Positions 32,671-45,800 are shown, counted from the first letter of the stretch. The stretch: 64,000 nt of DNA from Undaria pinnatifida (GCA_012845835.1 JABAKD010000018.1:7602701-7666700); one strand, 5' to 3'. Translations and numbers: made by a program. Notes: generated by a model from the letters alone, not told the origin.

Positions 32671-33835
32671 TTTTCGCCAGAGACACGAGATGCAGTGGGT
32701 CGGGGGGGGGGGAACTGAGCGACAGCTCAAAAGCTCGAGACTCGCACAATGTCTGACAGCACACAGATTGGGGCGTCTTTTTTCTGAAGCGGCACGGGCG
32801 GTGGAAAATGTATATTGTCTTCCTCAAAGAGTTGCGTTCCAAAGTAGCAGTGGCGGCGTACTCCCGAAGATAGCATGTCCATTTTTTCGGAGAGCTACGG
32901 ACTAGTAGCGCAATGTGAAAAGTGTTGGTTAACTTCCTATTCTCGTGGAGCTTGTACGTGTACTATTGCGTAATAATGATTGGAGAAGCATTTGTCAACT
33001 ACCTCGAGGAGCTACGCGAATGAATTCGTAGCGTAATGTGGAAGATATTCGTTGAGTTCTATTCAGTGTGGGGTGCGTACTACGAAGTATTTATTTGGTG
33101 GCGAAATCCTGCCATGCATAAGAGCGTTTGACCGGTTTCGATGCAGCGAGGAGAGTGTGAAAGCTAACTTGAGTTCCTCGTATCAAGAGCTACCTGCTAT
33201 GGCAGCGTAATGTTGCCGATAAAAAACAACCACGTTTAATTGGAGTAAGAGATCCCGGTAACCAACCGTGGATCAATCTACTCAGATAAGTCGACGGAAG
33301 AGATCTCGTCGTCGGCAAACAGCGACGTGCTACTACTGTACCTCGTGCCAGGTAATAGCTTAATCTGGTAAGATACTAACTTACTCGGTCTGCTACGGTA
33401 GCATATACGCTTGCCGCAGATATGTTGACGTTGAAGTAAAATATCTTGTTGGCCGATTGCAGACCACACCATCAATAGCCAGAGCTTGCAGAAAAGAATT
33501 GTTGACCCGCGTGATCATTGTGACTTGGCTAATGCTCGTTGACTGGTATTTCCCCCTCCATCGTTTGACCTGCAGAGTTTCGTATTATTCATGGATACTG
33601 CTCCACTCCATCACAGATAGTTCAATCCAATTGGAAAATGTTCCAGTACATTTCGGACTTGGTGGTGAAACGAGGGGTGTGTGTCGTTCTTTTCTTGCTT
33701 TCTCCCGCTTTTTTTTTTTTTTTTTTTTTTTTTGCTTCTTTTTTCCAGCAGGAAGAGGGTTTATTAGATATATATATATCTATATATATATGGGGAAAAC
33801 AAAACGAGACGCGTGCATTTTTGTTTCCGTGCTTT
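32671..33835. other. Unassigned intergenic sequence
   Basis: No feature was recognised except a G10 run near 32703, a T20 run near 33711 and (TA)n at 33765-33790. Open frames lack recognisable motifs. Confidence 0.4.
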
Positions 33836-33837
33836 TT

Positions 33838-34020
33838 CACGGGTCATGCATGACCCGGCCGGTGGCGCGCCGGTCGGATCAGGAGGTTTTTTAAGCCGTG
33901 GGTCGAGTCGAGTCGGGTCGGGTCGGGTCAGGGGGTGTGAACATTGGAAATCTTACGGGCCGGGTCGGGGGTCGGGTCGCCCTGACACGACCCAGCACCC
34001 GCTAGAAGTGAGCTGACGGG
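33838..34020 (+). repeat. GGGTC pentamer element, copy 3
   Basis: It contains GATCAGGAGGTTTTTTAAGC, then GTCGAGTCGGGTCGGGTCGG and CGCCCTGACACGACCCAGC. Same family as 14140 and 15825. Confidence 0.7.
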
Positions 34021-34038
34021 TTCGTGGAAAGAACCTCG

Positions 34039-34369
34039 GACTCGTGCTACGATAGAGGTGCGTACCGTTTTTTTGGCGAAAATGTTTTCTGAATGACGCG
34101 GCTCCTTAACCCAAAATCGTCGGGGAAAAAAAAAATAATATGTCAATTTTTTTTTTTTTTCATTTTCATGAGAATGGTTTTCGTTGAGTACACGCCCACG
34201 CCCCAAAATGGGATTGACAGCCGCGGGGTTTTTAGTTTTTTCCCATCAAATCGCGGTTTTTTGTTGGGAGAGGGTCTCTATTTTTAAGCTCCCAAATTGA
34301 GGAGCAACTCTCAAAAAAAAAAAGAGAGTTACGAGTGTATGTGCACCTTGATCTATCGTAGCACGCGTC
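34039..34369 (+). mobile_element. MITE family 1, copy
   Basis: It starts GACTCGTGCTACGATAGAGG and ends TTGATCTATCGTAGCACGCG plus TC. The interior has GACGCGGCTCCTTAACCCAA and TTAAGCTCCCAAATTGAGG without the nested 90-bp repeat. The flanks (CTCG/CCGC) show no duplication. Confidence 0.82.
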
Positions 34370-36860
34370 CCGCCCGGTTCTTTTCTTCTTTTTGTTTCCT
34401 CTATGTACTAACTGCCTCTGTCTGTTTGTGTCCCTGGTTCACTTTTTTTTTTTGCTATCGCAAAGGACAGTGCGGTACAAGAGCCCTCCGAAATGAAACT
34501 GTTTCAACTGGTCCAGGCTAGGTATCTGAGTCAAGGAAAAGGGTGTGCGTTCCATGTCAACAGTAGTATAACCGCTCCCGCGTTTCTTGTTTTCCCACTG
34601 AAAATCTCAGGCTCTTGAGTTTCTCGTGGGGGCTAAAAATCTCGGGCTGAGTTTCTTGTGGGGGTTGGCTCTTTCTTATGACGGGGGGGATTAGATAGTG
34701 GATTGAATGCAAGATAAGACGTCGCACCCGCTGGGTGGAGGCTGATTTTCGGAACCGTTTTTTTTTCCCCTCTAAAATGAGGGGGGCTTAAGAAGTCGGT
34801 ACCTTCACAGATTTTGTGCCTGGGAACCCGTTTTTGCGAGGAAAGTCACTTGAAACTTAGTATTGCAAGCGGTCTTTGGGGCTCTCAAGAGGTGTTGAAA
34901 GGGAAGACGTGCGGTCGAGATTTGTCCGCAGAGAGCATTTGCTCGACTCTTTTTTTTCACTCCTTCTGTGGTCGAGAAAAAAAGAACATAGTCCGAAGCG
35001 GGGGGCCGCGGGGGGCGGGAGATGTTGTCCTGCGTTTTCTACGGGTATGTGCGTGCTTCACCATGCGTTGGGACGTAAGCATGCACCCAAAGAGGGAGGT
35101 GTAATCGTGTGCATGCTTGCAATGTGAAGCTTGTTGGTGGCTGTTTTAGCTCGACGCCTTTTGTTTTTTATGGGGGTTCAGTTTTTGTGATTTATATCTC
35201 TACCCCCTCCCCCAAATCACCGCGGCTACCCCACCGCTCTTTTTGGTACATCGGGGAGAAGTGGTGCTTCGATTCCTGTTTTGTGTCCTTTGTTTGGGTC
35301 TTGCACTCCTTGTTTTTTTCTTCTGCATGGCTGTTGGCAACGTCGGACAGATCATCGATCTCCCACTTGATTATCTACATATTTCGAGGAAGATCTGTAC
35401 GGTCTAGCTCATGTCGCGGGGTAGGAGCCGTACGATCTGCATAATCTAGCACATGTTTTCCTTCGTGGGACATGTACTCTCTATAACATACAGATTCTGT
35501 GCGAGATCTCACAGCGGCAGCTACGGGATCTATATGATCTATATTGTGATCTGTATGATCTATATGGTCTGTATGATCTGTATGATGTATATGATATATA
35601 TTATCTAGATCGTGATCTATCCTAGTGTAGGAATATCTAGATCATGATCTGCCCGAGGTGTGGGCTGTTGGCACGCACAGAAATAAAGTGCAAGAGAATG
35701 AGAAGATCGCTGTTTTGACTGAGTGGGAAGAGGGAAACGAAGCTAAACATCAGAACTATTGTCTTGCGTGCAAGGGGGTGTTGGGTGTCTGCTTGACTGC
35801 CTGCCTGTTTTGTGTTTTTGTGTAATATATAATAGTCTTTTTTTGGCACTCTGAGCACTTTTGAATAGGTCCGTACTGTGGAACGCTGCCCAGGGGGTGC
35901 CAAAATTAAAATAATGGTCCCACAAACGTACTAATTCATTTTGTATTACCATGTTAGCAGCAGGCTGTACAGTTAGTTCTATTAATAGTGCAACTTCGAG
36001 TGGAAGTTGACCTAAAGTTCCACGTCAAAGCGAGGTTGCCGCGTGAGTTCAACTTGTGATTGGAGTTCGCAAATAGATGGATATATCTTCAAATTGAAAT
36101 TAGCAGATGACTGCAACTTGGACGTGGAAGTTGGCAGGTAATTTCGACTTGATATTGTGGACGGATGACTTCAACGTTAAGTTGCAATTGGCCTTTGAGT
36201 AGACTCCAATTCAAGATGAACTTGAGGCTCAACTTGAGTTCAAAACCCAAGTTGAAGTTGAAATCACAAGTTGAAGTTCAACTTCTCCGACTTGACCAAC
36301 TTGAAGTCGCACTTGAAGTTGACCCCAACTTGAAAATTGAGATATTTTCAATTTTTCTAGGAGGAGAGAACGTCGTTTGAGTGCCCGAGCGTATATTATT
36401 CACATGTGCATGCATGATATATGTGCTCTATGTATACAGCAGTCGCATTCTCCGTCCCGCCCTTAGTTCCGTCTAGACGTCGTCCAATCTGTGGTGGAGT
36501 CGAGAAGAAGTAGTGCTAGCACAATGCATCAGACTTCGGGATAGGTTTGAACGACTGCTGATAACTCTCAGGCAGGCCGTAGTGACTCCGCTAGGAGTGG
36601 CTCGAAGAGGGAAGCAAGTAGCGACGGTGGTGGGTGTGGGCGACTGGTCGAGGACCTCTTGCTTGTGCTCTAATTGCTTCGTATGATAACCCCCGCGTGC
36701 GATACCAGCTTTTCAAAAAGAACGGGGGTACGGGGTCTGTATGCGCGGTGCCGTTTTGTTTGTATCGGGGGCCGGGGACAGGGCGCGCTTACTGCGTTCT
36801 TGCGGGCGTTGTGTACGCGGTGGTGATTGGGGGGGGGGGGGGGGGTTACGTGGGGGGTTA
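34370..36860. other. Unassigned repeat-rich stretch
   Basis: Contents: a reverse 90-bp repeat near 34800-34890, GATCTATAT-type repeats at 35500-35655, and a degenerate AACTTGAAGTTG region at 35990-36350 with self-complementary potential. No gene was recognised. Confidence 0.55.
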
Positions 36861-36862
36861 CG

Positions 36863-37180
36863 TAGTTTGTGCATGGCCGCAGTCGTATGACCGTAGACCC
36901 TCGCACCTCTACTATGCCGGGACGGAGCACGTCGGGTTTTCACCAACCAGACAGACATTGCTTGCACCAAGCGCGAAGCGCCGTGAGGTGTTCGGCGAGT
37001 CGCGCATGAAGGGGTGAACTTCGTCCTTGCTAGAACCGCGGCGCTCGTAAGACGGACTTCGGCACCTTGTGCCTACTTTCCTGCTTATGATTGATGACAG
37101 CGACCAATGAGTCACTTTGTCTTGCGGTGTGGCCACTCCGGAGACAGCAATGACCATAAATTCACACTACGTGATGTGAC
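36863..37180 (+). repeat. Dispersed repeat, inverted partner at 62811-63141
   Basis: GTTTGTGCATGGCCG, ATGCCGGGACGGAGCACGT, CACCAAGCGCGAAGCG and GTGTGGCCACTCCGGAGA occur in reverse complement at 62.8-63.1 kb over about 320 bases. Confidence 0.82.
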
Positions 37181-38757
37181 TATTCCCCTTGATTGGGGGG
37201 GGGGGGAAGACACACGCTCTGTGTTTCTAAAGGAAACGCCGGCAAGTGTGGTTACTGAACTGTCATTCATATGTGACGGAGAGTCATTCGTCGTTCATTG
37301 TAACCCAGGGAAGGAGAGAGGATGTTGGAGCGGAAAGGCCTGGCGTAACTCAGGGAACGGTAGGCCTGCGGAGGGGAGAGGCTTGCTATCAATGGGAACG
37401 GGGGGAGGGGGCGCTGGGGGGAGGGCTGTGTTTCTTTTGGTCATAGCTAGGGGAAAGGGTGGGGGCGATAGCAAGATCTAGTGCGCTGTTGCAAACCATG
37501 CAAACCATACGTCTCACGGCTCACCCAGGTATTTTGCTCTCTGTTTTAGTTTTTGGGCCACTCACGCCGCATTTTCACCCGCGCGCATATACGGTAGAAC
37601 GGGGCCGAAAACAAGGGAGCAAGAAGGTAGTTCTACAGCAAACAAATATTTATGCAGATCAGTTCCTTTTTTGTTTAATCTGTTTGCGTTGAAACACGCA
37701 CTTTGCACCGAACACGTGCGCGCACGAAATCAGCGATGGTCTTGAGATTAAAACAGGGGGCATTGCGTGGAAGAAAAGCCCTACTGAACTTTGTGCTCGC
37801 TAGCTTTTGTCCGTTTTGTTGTAGATGCGCAAACCGACCACGCGTGTGCATGATGATATTACGGCTAAAAAAAAAGAAAAAGCTGAAATTGCGTTGAAGA
37901 AAATTCTACAGAAAAGTCTGGAGAACGTTCTGCAGGTCAGGTAGTAATGCTTCCCCCCCCCCGTTTTTTTTGTAACGCGCGCACACCGAACGGGCGCACG
38001 TGTTTTATCAAGGGGCGGTAAGAGAAAAAAGCTTTTGAAAAGTATAGCATTGAAGAAAATTACACAGAAAAAAATCTAGTTTTTATGTGATTTTCATGTA
38101 TTTTTGGTGTGTTCCGTCTCGTTGGTGTATTGTAAGACTAGGCGCATTGGTTGACGGTATGTGTGCGAGGTGGGGTTAGGTGAGTGTGTGTGTTGGGAAT
38201 ACTTCAAAAAAGCTATTTTTTTTGTGCCCCCCTGCTTGATACGAGGTAATGAGGCGGGGTCTCCTCAACGTGATGCCCGCCAAAAAAAACGCCGGACTTG
38301 GCGCGTTGGATATTTTGGTGGCCCCTACTGTGGCACTTAGCAAAATTATGTGGAGTAATAAGAGAACGCGGTTTGACTCCTCCTCGACTGTGAGGCACTC
38401 CCTGCCCCAGTGCCCGACTCGAGCTACACGATAGGCAAGGCACCCCTTCTACCACTACGCACCGTGTGCCGAGCACACACGCCTTTCGCGAGCTCGAGTG
38501 GCTCTCTGTCTGTCCCTCGTCTTGAAAATACATGATTGTTTTGGTGCAGAGGGTGACGAACGATTCCTACATGTGGCGATGCATACATATATCGCGGAAC
38601 CGAAGAGCGCAACAATTTAACGAATCGTAAATGAGTTGGGTTAAGAGTGCCAAAAAATATATTTGGTACTCTATTATAGCAGCTTTAAAGGCGAGCCCGA
38701 CGAAAAGTGACAAAACTCCCGTATTTTTGGTTCACACCCAACACTAACCCAGCATGA
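37181..38757. other. Unassigned sequence
   Basis: Purine-rich with G runs at 37192 and 37400-37430. No exon, RNA or element was recognised. Confidence 0.4.
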
Positions 38758-39015
38758 GATAAGGTCCTGGTGTAGGTCAGTTTCGTGAGTTCGAGGCGGA
38801 AAGTCGTTGGGACTTTTTCTTGTGCACAAATTGACTTGCGGAAAGCGCGAGAGCGTGAGTTAGCAACATTCGATGGACAATCGACGAGCAGTGGGAGTGC
38901 TGAACCCTATGCGCGATCAAAATTGAAGGCAAGAACCGGGGGGGAGAAGGGACGACATCTGTGACCACGGCTTGTCCAGAAGCTGGAAAGAAGAAGTTTG
39001 AAGAAGAAAAAAAAA
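38758..39015 (+). repeat. SINE, head truncated
   Basis: It shares TAGGTCAGTTTCGTGAGTTC, GCGGAAAGCGCGAGAGCGTG, GATCAAAATTGAAGGCAAGA and TGTGACCACGGCTTGTCCAG with 45477. Confidence 0.75.
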
Positions 39016-39460
39016 GGTCAAAATAGGCAGGCCTTAATGCGTCCAAAGTTTTCCCCGTTTCCTGACAGCTTTTTGGCCTTTATCGATCGTTATCTCGTTA
39101 TCGGCAAGTCTTCGACCGCTACGGTTTTTTGTTTCCCCCCGCCTTGAGTTGCGCGTTGGTGACAAGAGTGCAGAAGCAATACGTAAAAACTGTATACCCT
39201 GGAATAGCACCTGGATTGGTTGCCCCGTTTGTTGTTGCCGATGTCGCCATGAAACAGGCGGGCAAGAGTTATGACAACAAGTCAGCGTCTCTCGGCTATG
39301 AAAAATTTCGAGAGATTTAGACCCCTTCTCCCGGTATGTTGTACTACCGAGAAAACCGCGAGGAGCGTTTCTGACAAGTGAGTACGCGCGTTTCGTACGA
39401 GTCAACAGGTGTCAGAGTCGGCGGCGAAAGATGTAGACGTTTGGATTGTTCCCGGGGGCT
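39016..39460. other. Unassigned, weakly protein-like open frames
   Basis: A plus frame near 39129-39320 reads VTRVQKQYVKTVYPGIAPG, then PFVVADVAMKQAGKSYD and ends in a stop. The minus strand is also open. No family is recognised; it could be a relic of a mobile element or chance. Confidence 0.2.
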
Positions 39461-39469
39461 ATAATTGAA

Positions 39470-39720
39470 AAATATGATTTTTTTTCAAAATACACTTCAG
39501 CTGTGAGATCGACCAAAAATGATTTCTTGATCAAAACTCAGCTTTGCAAGCTGCGTGTGATACTTCGATGGCGCGTATTACATGTTATGGGTTGTGTATA
39601 CCCTCGTGAAGGATACATGTCGGTGATGCCCGTGCTAATGCCAGGGTCAACAGGACTAAGACGTTCAGCAGCCTTGTTCTGCGCACGGAAACCGTATAAC
39701 CCGGCAAAACCAGACATCTG
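39470..39720 (-). repeat. Reverse copy of the 200-bp dispersed family
   Basis: It reads ATACACTTCAGCTGTGAGAT, AAGCTGCGTGTGATACTTCG, GCGCGTATTACATG and CAGGGTCAACAGGACTAAGA, the complement order of the 7.3-kb copies. Confidence 0.78.
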
Positions 39721-40564
39721 TAGAATGCAGTATACGTGGAACAATAAGTGACACAGTGTGGGTTAGTTTTTGCAGTGGGATACTTGGGTCTACCGGGTTT
39801 GTACGCTCAAGTTCCTGTGTGTACTCCCTGTATATGTGGCAGGCCGGCGGAGGCTCAGCCCAGGCCTGATGCTCGTTTTTTTTTGCTGTCGAGTCATGAC
39901 GGGACATGCGGTGGACATCGATCGCTACTGCTCCGAAGTGATATCTCTTCTGCTCTCGATGAAATGTAAAGGCACACTCACACACCTGTACATTGATCGA
40001 ATGAAGACCGACGAGTGAGATCTGACGTTTTGCATTAGGCGTCGGGCTGTGCACACTTGATCCTAAAGCTCTTCGAGCGCCCGTCTCACACACTACGCGG
40101 GAATACACAAACTAACGCGTGGATATTCCAAAACGCCAGATCCCTGCACTCTCTACAGGTAGAAGCTCTTGTGCTTGAACAGAATTGATCGAAAGTGCAT
40201 CACCGTAGCCGATTGTTTATGCTGTTCCACCTCCCCCACGGATAATTTTGGGTGGAGCGACCGTCGGGCACAAACTAGCGCACCTGCAAAGAGCTGTCGG
40301 GGACAGGTCGGAATGAATATCGCGAAAAAAACATGGAGCGACTTCCTCCATATTGGGAATCTTGTATGCATGATGACCGAGAAAATCATAAGCATAATTT
40401 ACATATGGTAATGCCTGAGCTTCGCATGAATTCAAGCGTGAGAGGTTAGGATTGTGCACGGTATATTATGACCGAGAACATCGTGTGAGCATTTGCGACG
40501 AGATACACATGTGTTCCGCATGATTCAAGCATATTATGTGTTTTTATAGGTACGTTTGCCTTAA

Positions 40565-40860
40565 GACGCGTGCTACAATAGAGGTGAGAGGTGTGCACCA
40601 CTTTTTTTTTCTAATACTACCCCTCGATTTGGGAGCTGAAGGTCTACCTCTCCCAAAAACTGATTATGTGAGAAGAAAAAAAAAAAAAACTGCCACAGCC
40701 GGGGATGAAATTTCCCTACTAAAAAGTACACAACAAGAATCATGCAAAAAAAAGGTGGTCAATTTCTCCAACGAATTTTTGGGTTTAAGGAGCCCCGTCA
40801 TATGCAGAAAAACAATAATAGCCAAAAGACGGTATACCTCTAGATCGTGTAGCATGCGTC
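40565..40860 (-). mobile_element. MITE family 1, reverse copy
   Basis: It starts GACGCGTGCTACAATAGAGG and ends CCTCTAGATCGTGTAGCATG plus CGTC. The interior order is reversed (CTCGATTTGGGAGCTGAAGG first, AAGGAGCCCCGTCAT near the end). The flanks are TTAA and TTTA. Confidence 0.85.
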
Positions 40861-43400
40861 TTTACTAGGTAACCTATTCATAGCAGCAAATACGGAGACA
40901 CGCGCAGAGCACGCGGAAAAGTATGATCAAGTAGCGAATGAATGAAAAACATTTCACGGAGACACAACAGAGAGTAGGTTATGGAACTCGGCAGTGAGTA
41001 TCAAGTAATCGTATATAATAACCTCGAGTTACTAGGCGATCCAACTGTACACCAGTTGAATATGAACGAGTAGCAAGTTTGACTATGTCCGCCTCCATTT
41101 GGGGGGTCGTACGTCGGACGGCTGCCTGCTACCCACCAGTAGCCATTATTAGTCGACCGAATCGCTGATCGGTAACAAAGTCGCTTGTGCGAGTAAGCCT
41201 CAGCAACGGAAGATAGATGCTACGGCAGAACAAACGGTGCGGTATGCGCGGGATGTCGTATTCCGATTTATTGGTTCTTCCGATATGCGGCACACAATCA
41301 ATCAGGTGACGTTTCGTAGGTGAGGAATTCAGGGTAGAAAGTCGAGAGAACCCCAAATCATAGTCGGGTTTTACCGCACATATAGGGTATTCGTCGTTTG
41401 TTTCGCTTTGCTTGGGCGGAAACAAGCGTGATTCTCGCACACTCTGTCGCTCCTCCTCATCTTCTCGTTCTCGTCGTTCTTTTTTGAACAGGACCGATAA
41501 TCATAAATACGATTGACCTTGGAACACCAATAATGTTTAGTTGACTCTCCGGGGAGCCGAAGCTTACGCAGGAAACGATCAGCTGGTCCCCACCGATATT
41601 GCTTGACTTCTTCAGGCTGGCTGACGTAACTCGGAAGCCGCGCACCAAACTCCTCGCGCGGAAATCCCTTCAGTAGGTTATGAGCCTCGCTTCCCGTAAG
41701 ACGCACTATCAGGGCCGCAGGTCACGAGGTAATTGAGACTCTGCATACATGATGGCTAGCACCTTGAACTGTTGCACCCGTTGTGACCATGCTTTTCGAC
41801 GGAAGGGTTGAAGCCTCCGTCGTCTGAAGTTTTTTTCACAACGGCAAGCACTGCTTCGTTCCAAATACTTGGTCATCGTTTTCCGGGGCTTCCTTCAACT
41901 GCGAAACATGGCCGAAGTAAGGGTAGACGTTCATCTCACGCGAGCATCGCTCAATCATCCAAGCCAAACATGGTCACCACTGATGATTTAAATTAAAGAA
42001 AGAACAAGAGTTGTATTACCCAGAGTTCGAGTGACCGCGGTGTACGTTGTCGATCTACAGCAACACCAGCAACCCGTTATTCCCTGCGCAAGGTCCTATT
42101 TCTCCACCAGCGAAATCCGTGGATAGCTCCAGGCTGTCCCTTGACGACCACAGAAGGACCCCACAGAGATGGTACGGAAATCCCCGTCATCTGGAGCTGC
42201 CGCTGCGATTTACTCGTACAAGGATGTACTGCTGTGTACATTTGAGGGCGTGGGCCCTGACACGCGAAACTTAGCTTTTGAGTAGACACCGTCGAAATCT
42301 GGTTCAGCTATTTTCGAGTACGTGCGTGGCTGTTCGCACCTGAAGCGACTACTTCCGAGTACGCCAGGGTTTTGCTCGGACTGCGGCTACGAATGACTTG
42401 AGGGGGTCAACTCTGCTGAAATATAGTCTGCAGCTGTTGGAAATATAGGAGATTTCAACGTCGATGACGGCCCCATCAACGCCCTGACCAACTGAGGGAG
42501 TGTCAATCCCGTTGATTATATAACACTATCCACGCTACGATAGACCACCCAGTCACGTTGAACATGGCGGATAGCGCTACACAACCAACAAAGCCGTTCA
42601 ACTTGACAAACCTCGAGACCACTTCGACGGCGGGTATAAAAAGGCCCTCTTCACGCCCAGGATCTGCCACGACCAGATACCTTCCACATGTTGGAGGGAG
42701 AAGCCAGGCCCACCAGAGGCGCGCGCTACACTGTAGGGTGTGCTATTAACTTTTTTTTCCCACGGTTCCTCATTTCAAGAGCTTCATATAGCTCCACACC
42801 TCACGCCGAACCTGACTTCGAGGAGAGTCGAACGTACGTCCCGATGGGCAACCCCATGGCTTATACACTCGGTGTTAAGGAGAAAACGCTTTGGCCAACA
42901 ACATGGGCCGCCGCTATACGAAGTAGTAGAGGTATGCATCATCATCACGGTGGGGACGACGACTACGCTCCCGTCCGTCTGGCCTGTGAGTATTGTTTGC
43001 TGAGCCTTCTTGCTGTACTCCAACCGTCAACTGCCACCATCTTAGTTCCGTAGAGGCGCATCCGTTGTTCTCGGGTCGAACCGCAATATATTTTTGAACA
43101 GGTTCGCCGAACGCCTGCAACTTACACAATTTATCGGAGTGACAAGCTACGCACGATATATGATATGTACGATGTACGTGATGTAACTTGAGGATAGACT
43201 CTGATGCAGGGCATCGACACAATGATACGTGCGGATATGCCTATCTTCAATCCAACCCCTCGGTGTGTGTGGCGCAGTCGCCATCATCAATCTGGGATAC
43301 TCTTAGGTGGAAAGACATTAAATCAAGATGTGTATCCTCTTCCGCCATGATGAATTATGTGTCGACCCAACGTATACGTCTGTTTTCACTTGTCAATCTT
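40861..43400. other. Unassigned stretch with minus-strand coding-like frames
   Basis: At 41371-41706 on the minus strand a frame reads LTGSEAHNLLKGFPREEF, then RFLRKLRLPGESTKHYWC, which looks protein-like. Base composition across 41-43 kb is even, with few simple repeats. I do not recognise the family; a degenerate retroelement or a host gene fragment are both possible. Confidence 0.25.
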
Positions 43401-43406
43401 GTCAAC

Positions 43407-43680
43407 GACGCGCGCTACGACGACAGAGGTGGCATTTTTGGTCATTTTTTGTTCTGAACTTGACGGGACTCCGTAACCCTAAATCATCGGAAGAAGGTTT
43501 TCTTGGTTTTGGTAATATTGATATTAGTTTTTGGTACACCTCTAGGCCAATGGTTTGTTGAGATCTCGGGCGAGTTGCAGGTTCATCTTTGTCGAAATCA
43601 AGTTCTAGGCGAGAGGTCTAGAGCTTCTGAACTTAGGAGCCTCATAACAAAGTTGGTGCACCCCTACCCCGCCATGTGTC
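43407..43680 (+). mobile_element. MITE family 1, copy with CAAC target duplication
   Basis: It starts GACGCGCGCTACGACGACAG. The right end is worn (CACCCCTACCCCGCCATGTG plus TC). CAAC flanks both sides (43403-43406 and 43681-43684). The interior has GACGGGACTCCGTAACCC. Confidence 0.8.
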
Positions 43681-43684
43681 CAAC

Positions 43685-45476
43685 TGTAAAGCTATACTTA
43701 ATGGATTTCGTGGCAACAACCGGTATCCTGCTTCGCCCAAAAAACGTTTGCTGGTGATGATTTTTCCGGGGCAAAATATCGTGGCACAATCCGTATCCCG
43801 CGATTCACTGGAAAGCTTGTCGACTGCAGCCAGAAGCTCAATAGTCATATATGCGTTTCGCTTACAACCTTATATTTACCAGAAATGCTCAGGCCCAGGA
43901 GTACACACATATACCGTGAAAACTTCAAAAACACCTCTCTACTCGGGCTGTGTTCAACTTTAGTTTTCCTGGTATAGACATCCTCAGAACCCTAGGTATC
44001 GTACACAGGTCCTGTCTTTGCATTTTACCTATTTATTACGTAAACAGCTTGAGGCTGAAGGCACTCTAACCTGCCTCTTAATACACGTAATTCTTTTTTT
44101 TTCTCAAACCTAAAAGCGTGGCGGGCTTACGTTGCACGGACAGAGCTGAGAGGTGGTGGGGTTGCCAGCCGATGTTGTGTAACGCGCAATATCCCCGGTT
44201 GGCCGGGCATCCATGAAGTCATCCAGTCTTCCCGTCAAGGCGCAAATTCAGGGTGATAGGCTGCATAAACACAACGGAAAATGCCGGCCGATGATATTTG
44301 GAGATATTCCCCAATGAATTTCCGACTATCTATGTAGAATATAGCCAATCTCTACTTTTTTTGTATCTCCCTACTATCTGATGTCAACCTGAGGGGAAAT
44401 GCCGCCCAACCGAGAATATTCCGCAACAAACTACTAATTTCCCACCAAAATACAGCCACAAGATCTACTATTTATTGTAGCTCCCTGTCATATTATACGG
44501 AGTAGTAATCAACCATCCCCTTTGTGCCGTGCAGCGGGGAGGGAGGAGAAGAGCCTGCTTTTGTGACCTTGGATCTGACTTTTAAGGCGGCCTAGGCAGG
44601 GAAAAAGATAAAGAAGAAATAAAAATGCGAAGATCATAGATGGGGGGCTGAGCAATAAATACAGATAGATCCAAGAACACTCGACAGATTTGCAATCAAT
44701 CTTGGTCGATTAAATTGATTTCGTTCATGACGGATGATCAATGCTTGATGATAATTGATTAAGGACAAATTAAAGGATGAATGACGGAGTACAACAAAGT
44801 TCTTATTTTATAAATGATGAGTGGGTTTCACGGGTGGACACCCCCCCCCCCGTCGCCTGTCCATCTACTACAATATGTACGCACGCACATATTCACGCGT
44901 CAATAGATCTAAACATTGTGCGAACACTACCACATTAATAAATGAGTGGATGAGAGCCGAACGATGGGAAGAGGCCCAGTCTGCAACGCCGTTAGATGAT
45001 TGGAGACAGCGAACCACACCAACAAGGATACTTCCAGGGAGGGGGGGAGGCTGCCGTTGCACCGCCCGCTGCACAGCTGTCAGGATGGGAGGCATTTCCG
45101 TTGTACCGTCCGCTGCACAGGATGGGAGGCATCTCCCATCCCATTCAACCCCACAGCCTCTCCATTATGTAGCACAATAAAAAAACAAAGACGAGAAACA
45201 AGACTCAAACGGCAAACAGCCACGGAGAAGCTGAGTTGGGGAGGTGAGACGCAGCTTGCGCGTGGCCCTGGTTAGGCAGATAGATGGGTTCGCTTAGCGG
45301 TTGTGCCTTTTCCGACGACAGGTGGAGACCCACCGTGGAAGGAATCAAAACTGTACAGACAGCCACAGGCCCCAGGCACATCCCCCGCTACGCAGGCAGG
45401 TCAAAAACTGAGCAAAATGAGCCACAAAGCTGTCCATTCCCGGGTGGTTATCTCAACTTCTTGGTCACTTATTATA
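43685..45476. other. Unassigned sequence
   Basis: No gene or known repeat was recognised. 45053-45150 has a short direct repeat (CAGGATGGGAGGCAT) in two copies. Confidence 0.4.
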
Positions 45477-45800
45477 GGTCGCCCCGGTGGCGCATCAGGT
45501 TATCCTCGGGCCTGGCATAGGTCAGTTTCGTGAGTTCGAGCCCCGCCGAGTGCATACGAGTACGAACTCGTATTAAGTTCGTGGGGATTTTTTCATGTCT
45601 ACAAATTGACTTGCGGAAAGCGCAAGAGCGTTTGGTTAGCAACACTCGATGCAAAATCGACGAGCAGCGGGGTTGCTGAACCCTACTCGTATGCGCGATA
45701 AAAATTGAAGGCAAGAACCGGGGGGGAGAAGGGACGACACCTGTGACCACGGCTTGTCCAGAAGCTGGAAAGCAGATATCAGATGTGTGACAAGAAAAAA
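45477..45800 (+). repeat. tRNA-headed SINE, fullest copy
   Basis: It starts GGTCGCCCCGGTGGCGCATC (A-box region), then GTGAGTTCGAGCCCC (B box), about 45 bases apart. The body GAAAGCGCAAGAGCG, CAAAATCGACGAGCAGCGGG, GATAAAAATTGAAGGCAAGA and CTGTGACCACGGCTTGTCCA ends in an A/G-rich tail. Confidence 0.82.

Noticed and set aside
39891-40016. Possible exon (VDIDRYCSEVISLLLSMKC)
   Set aside because: The acceptor is weak and the only phase-compatible continuation is an immediate stop; no homology recognised.
45477-45550. Possible functional tRNA gene
   Set aside because: A- and B-box-like motifs are present, but no cloverleaf with anticodon stem was found, and the sequence is the head of a repeated SINE.
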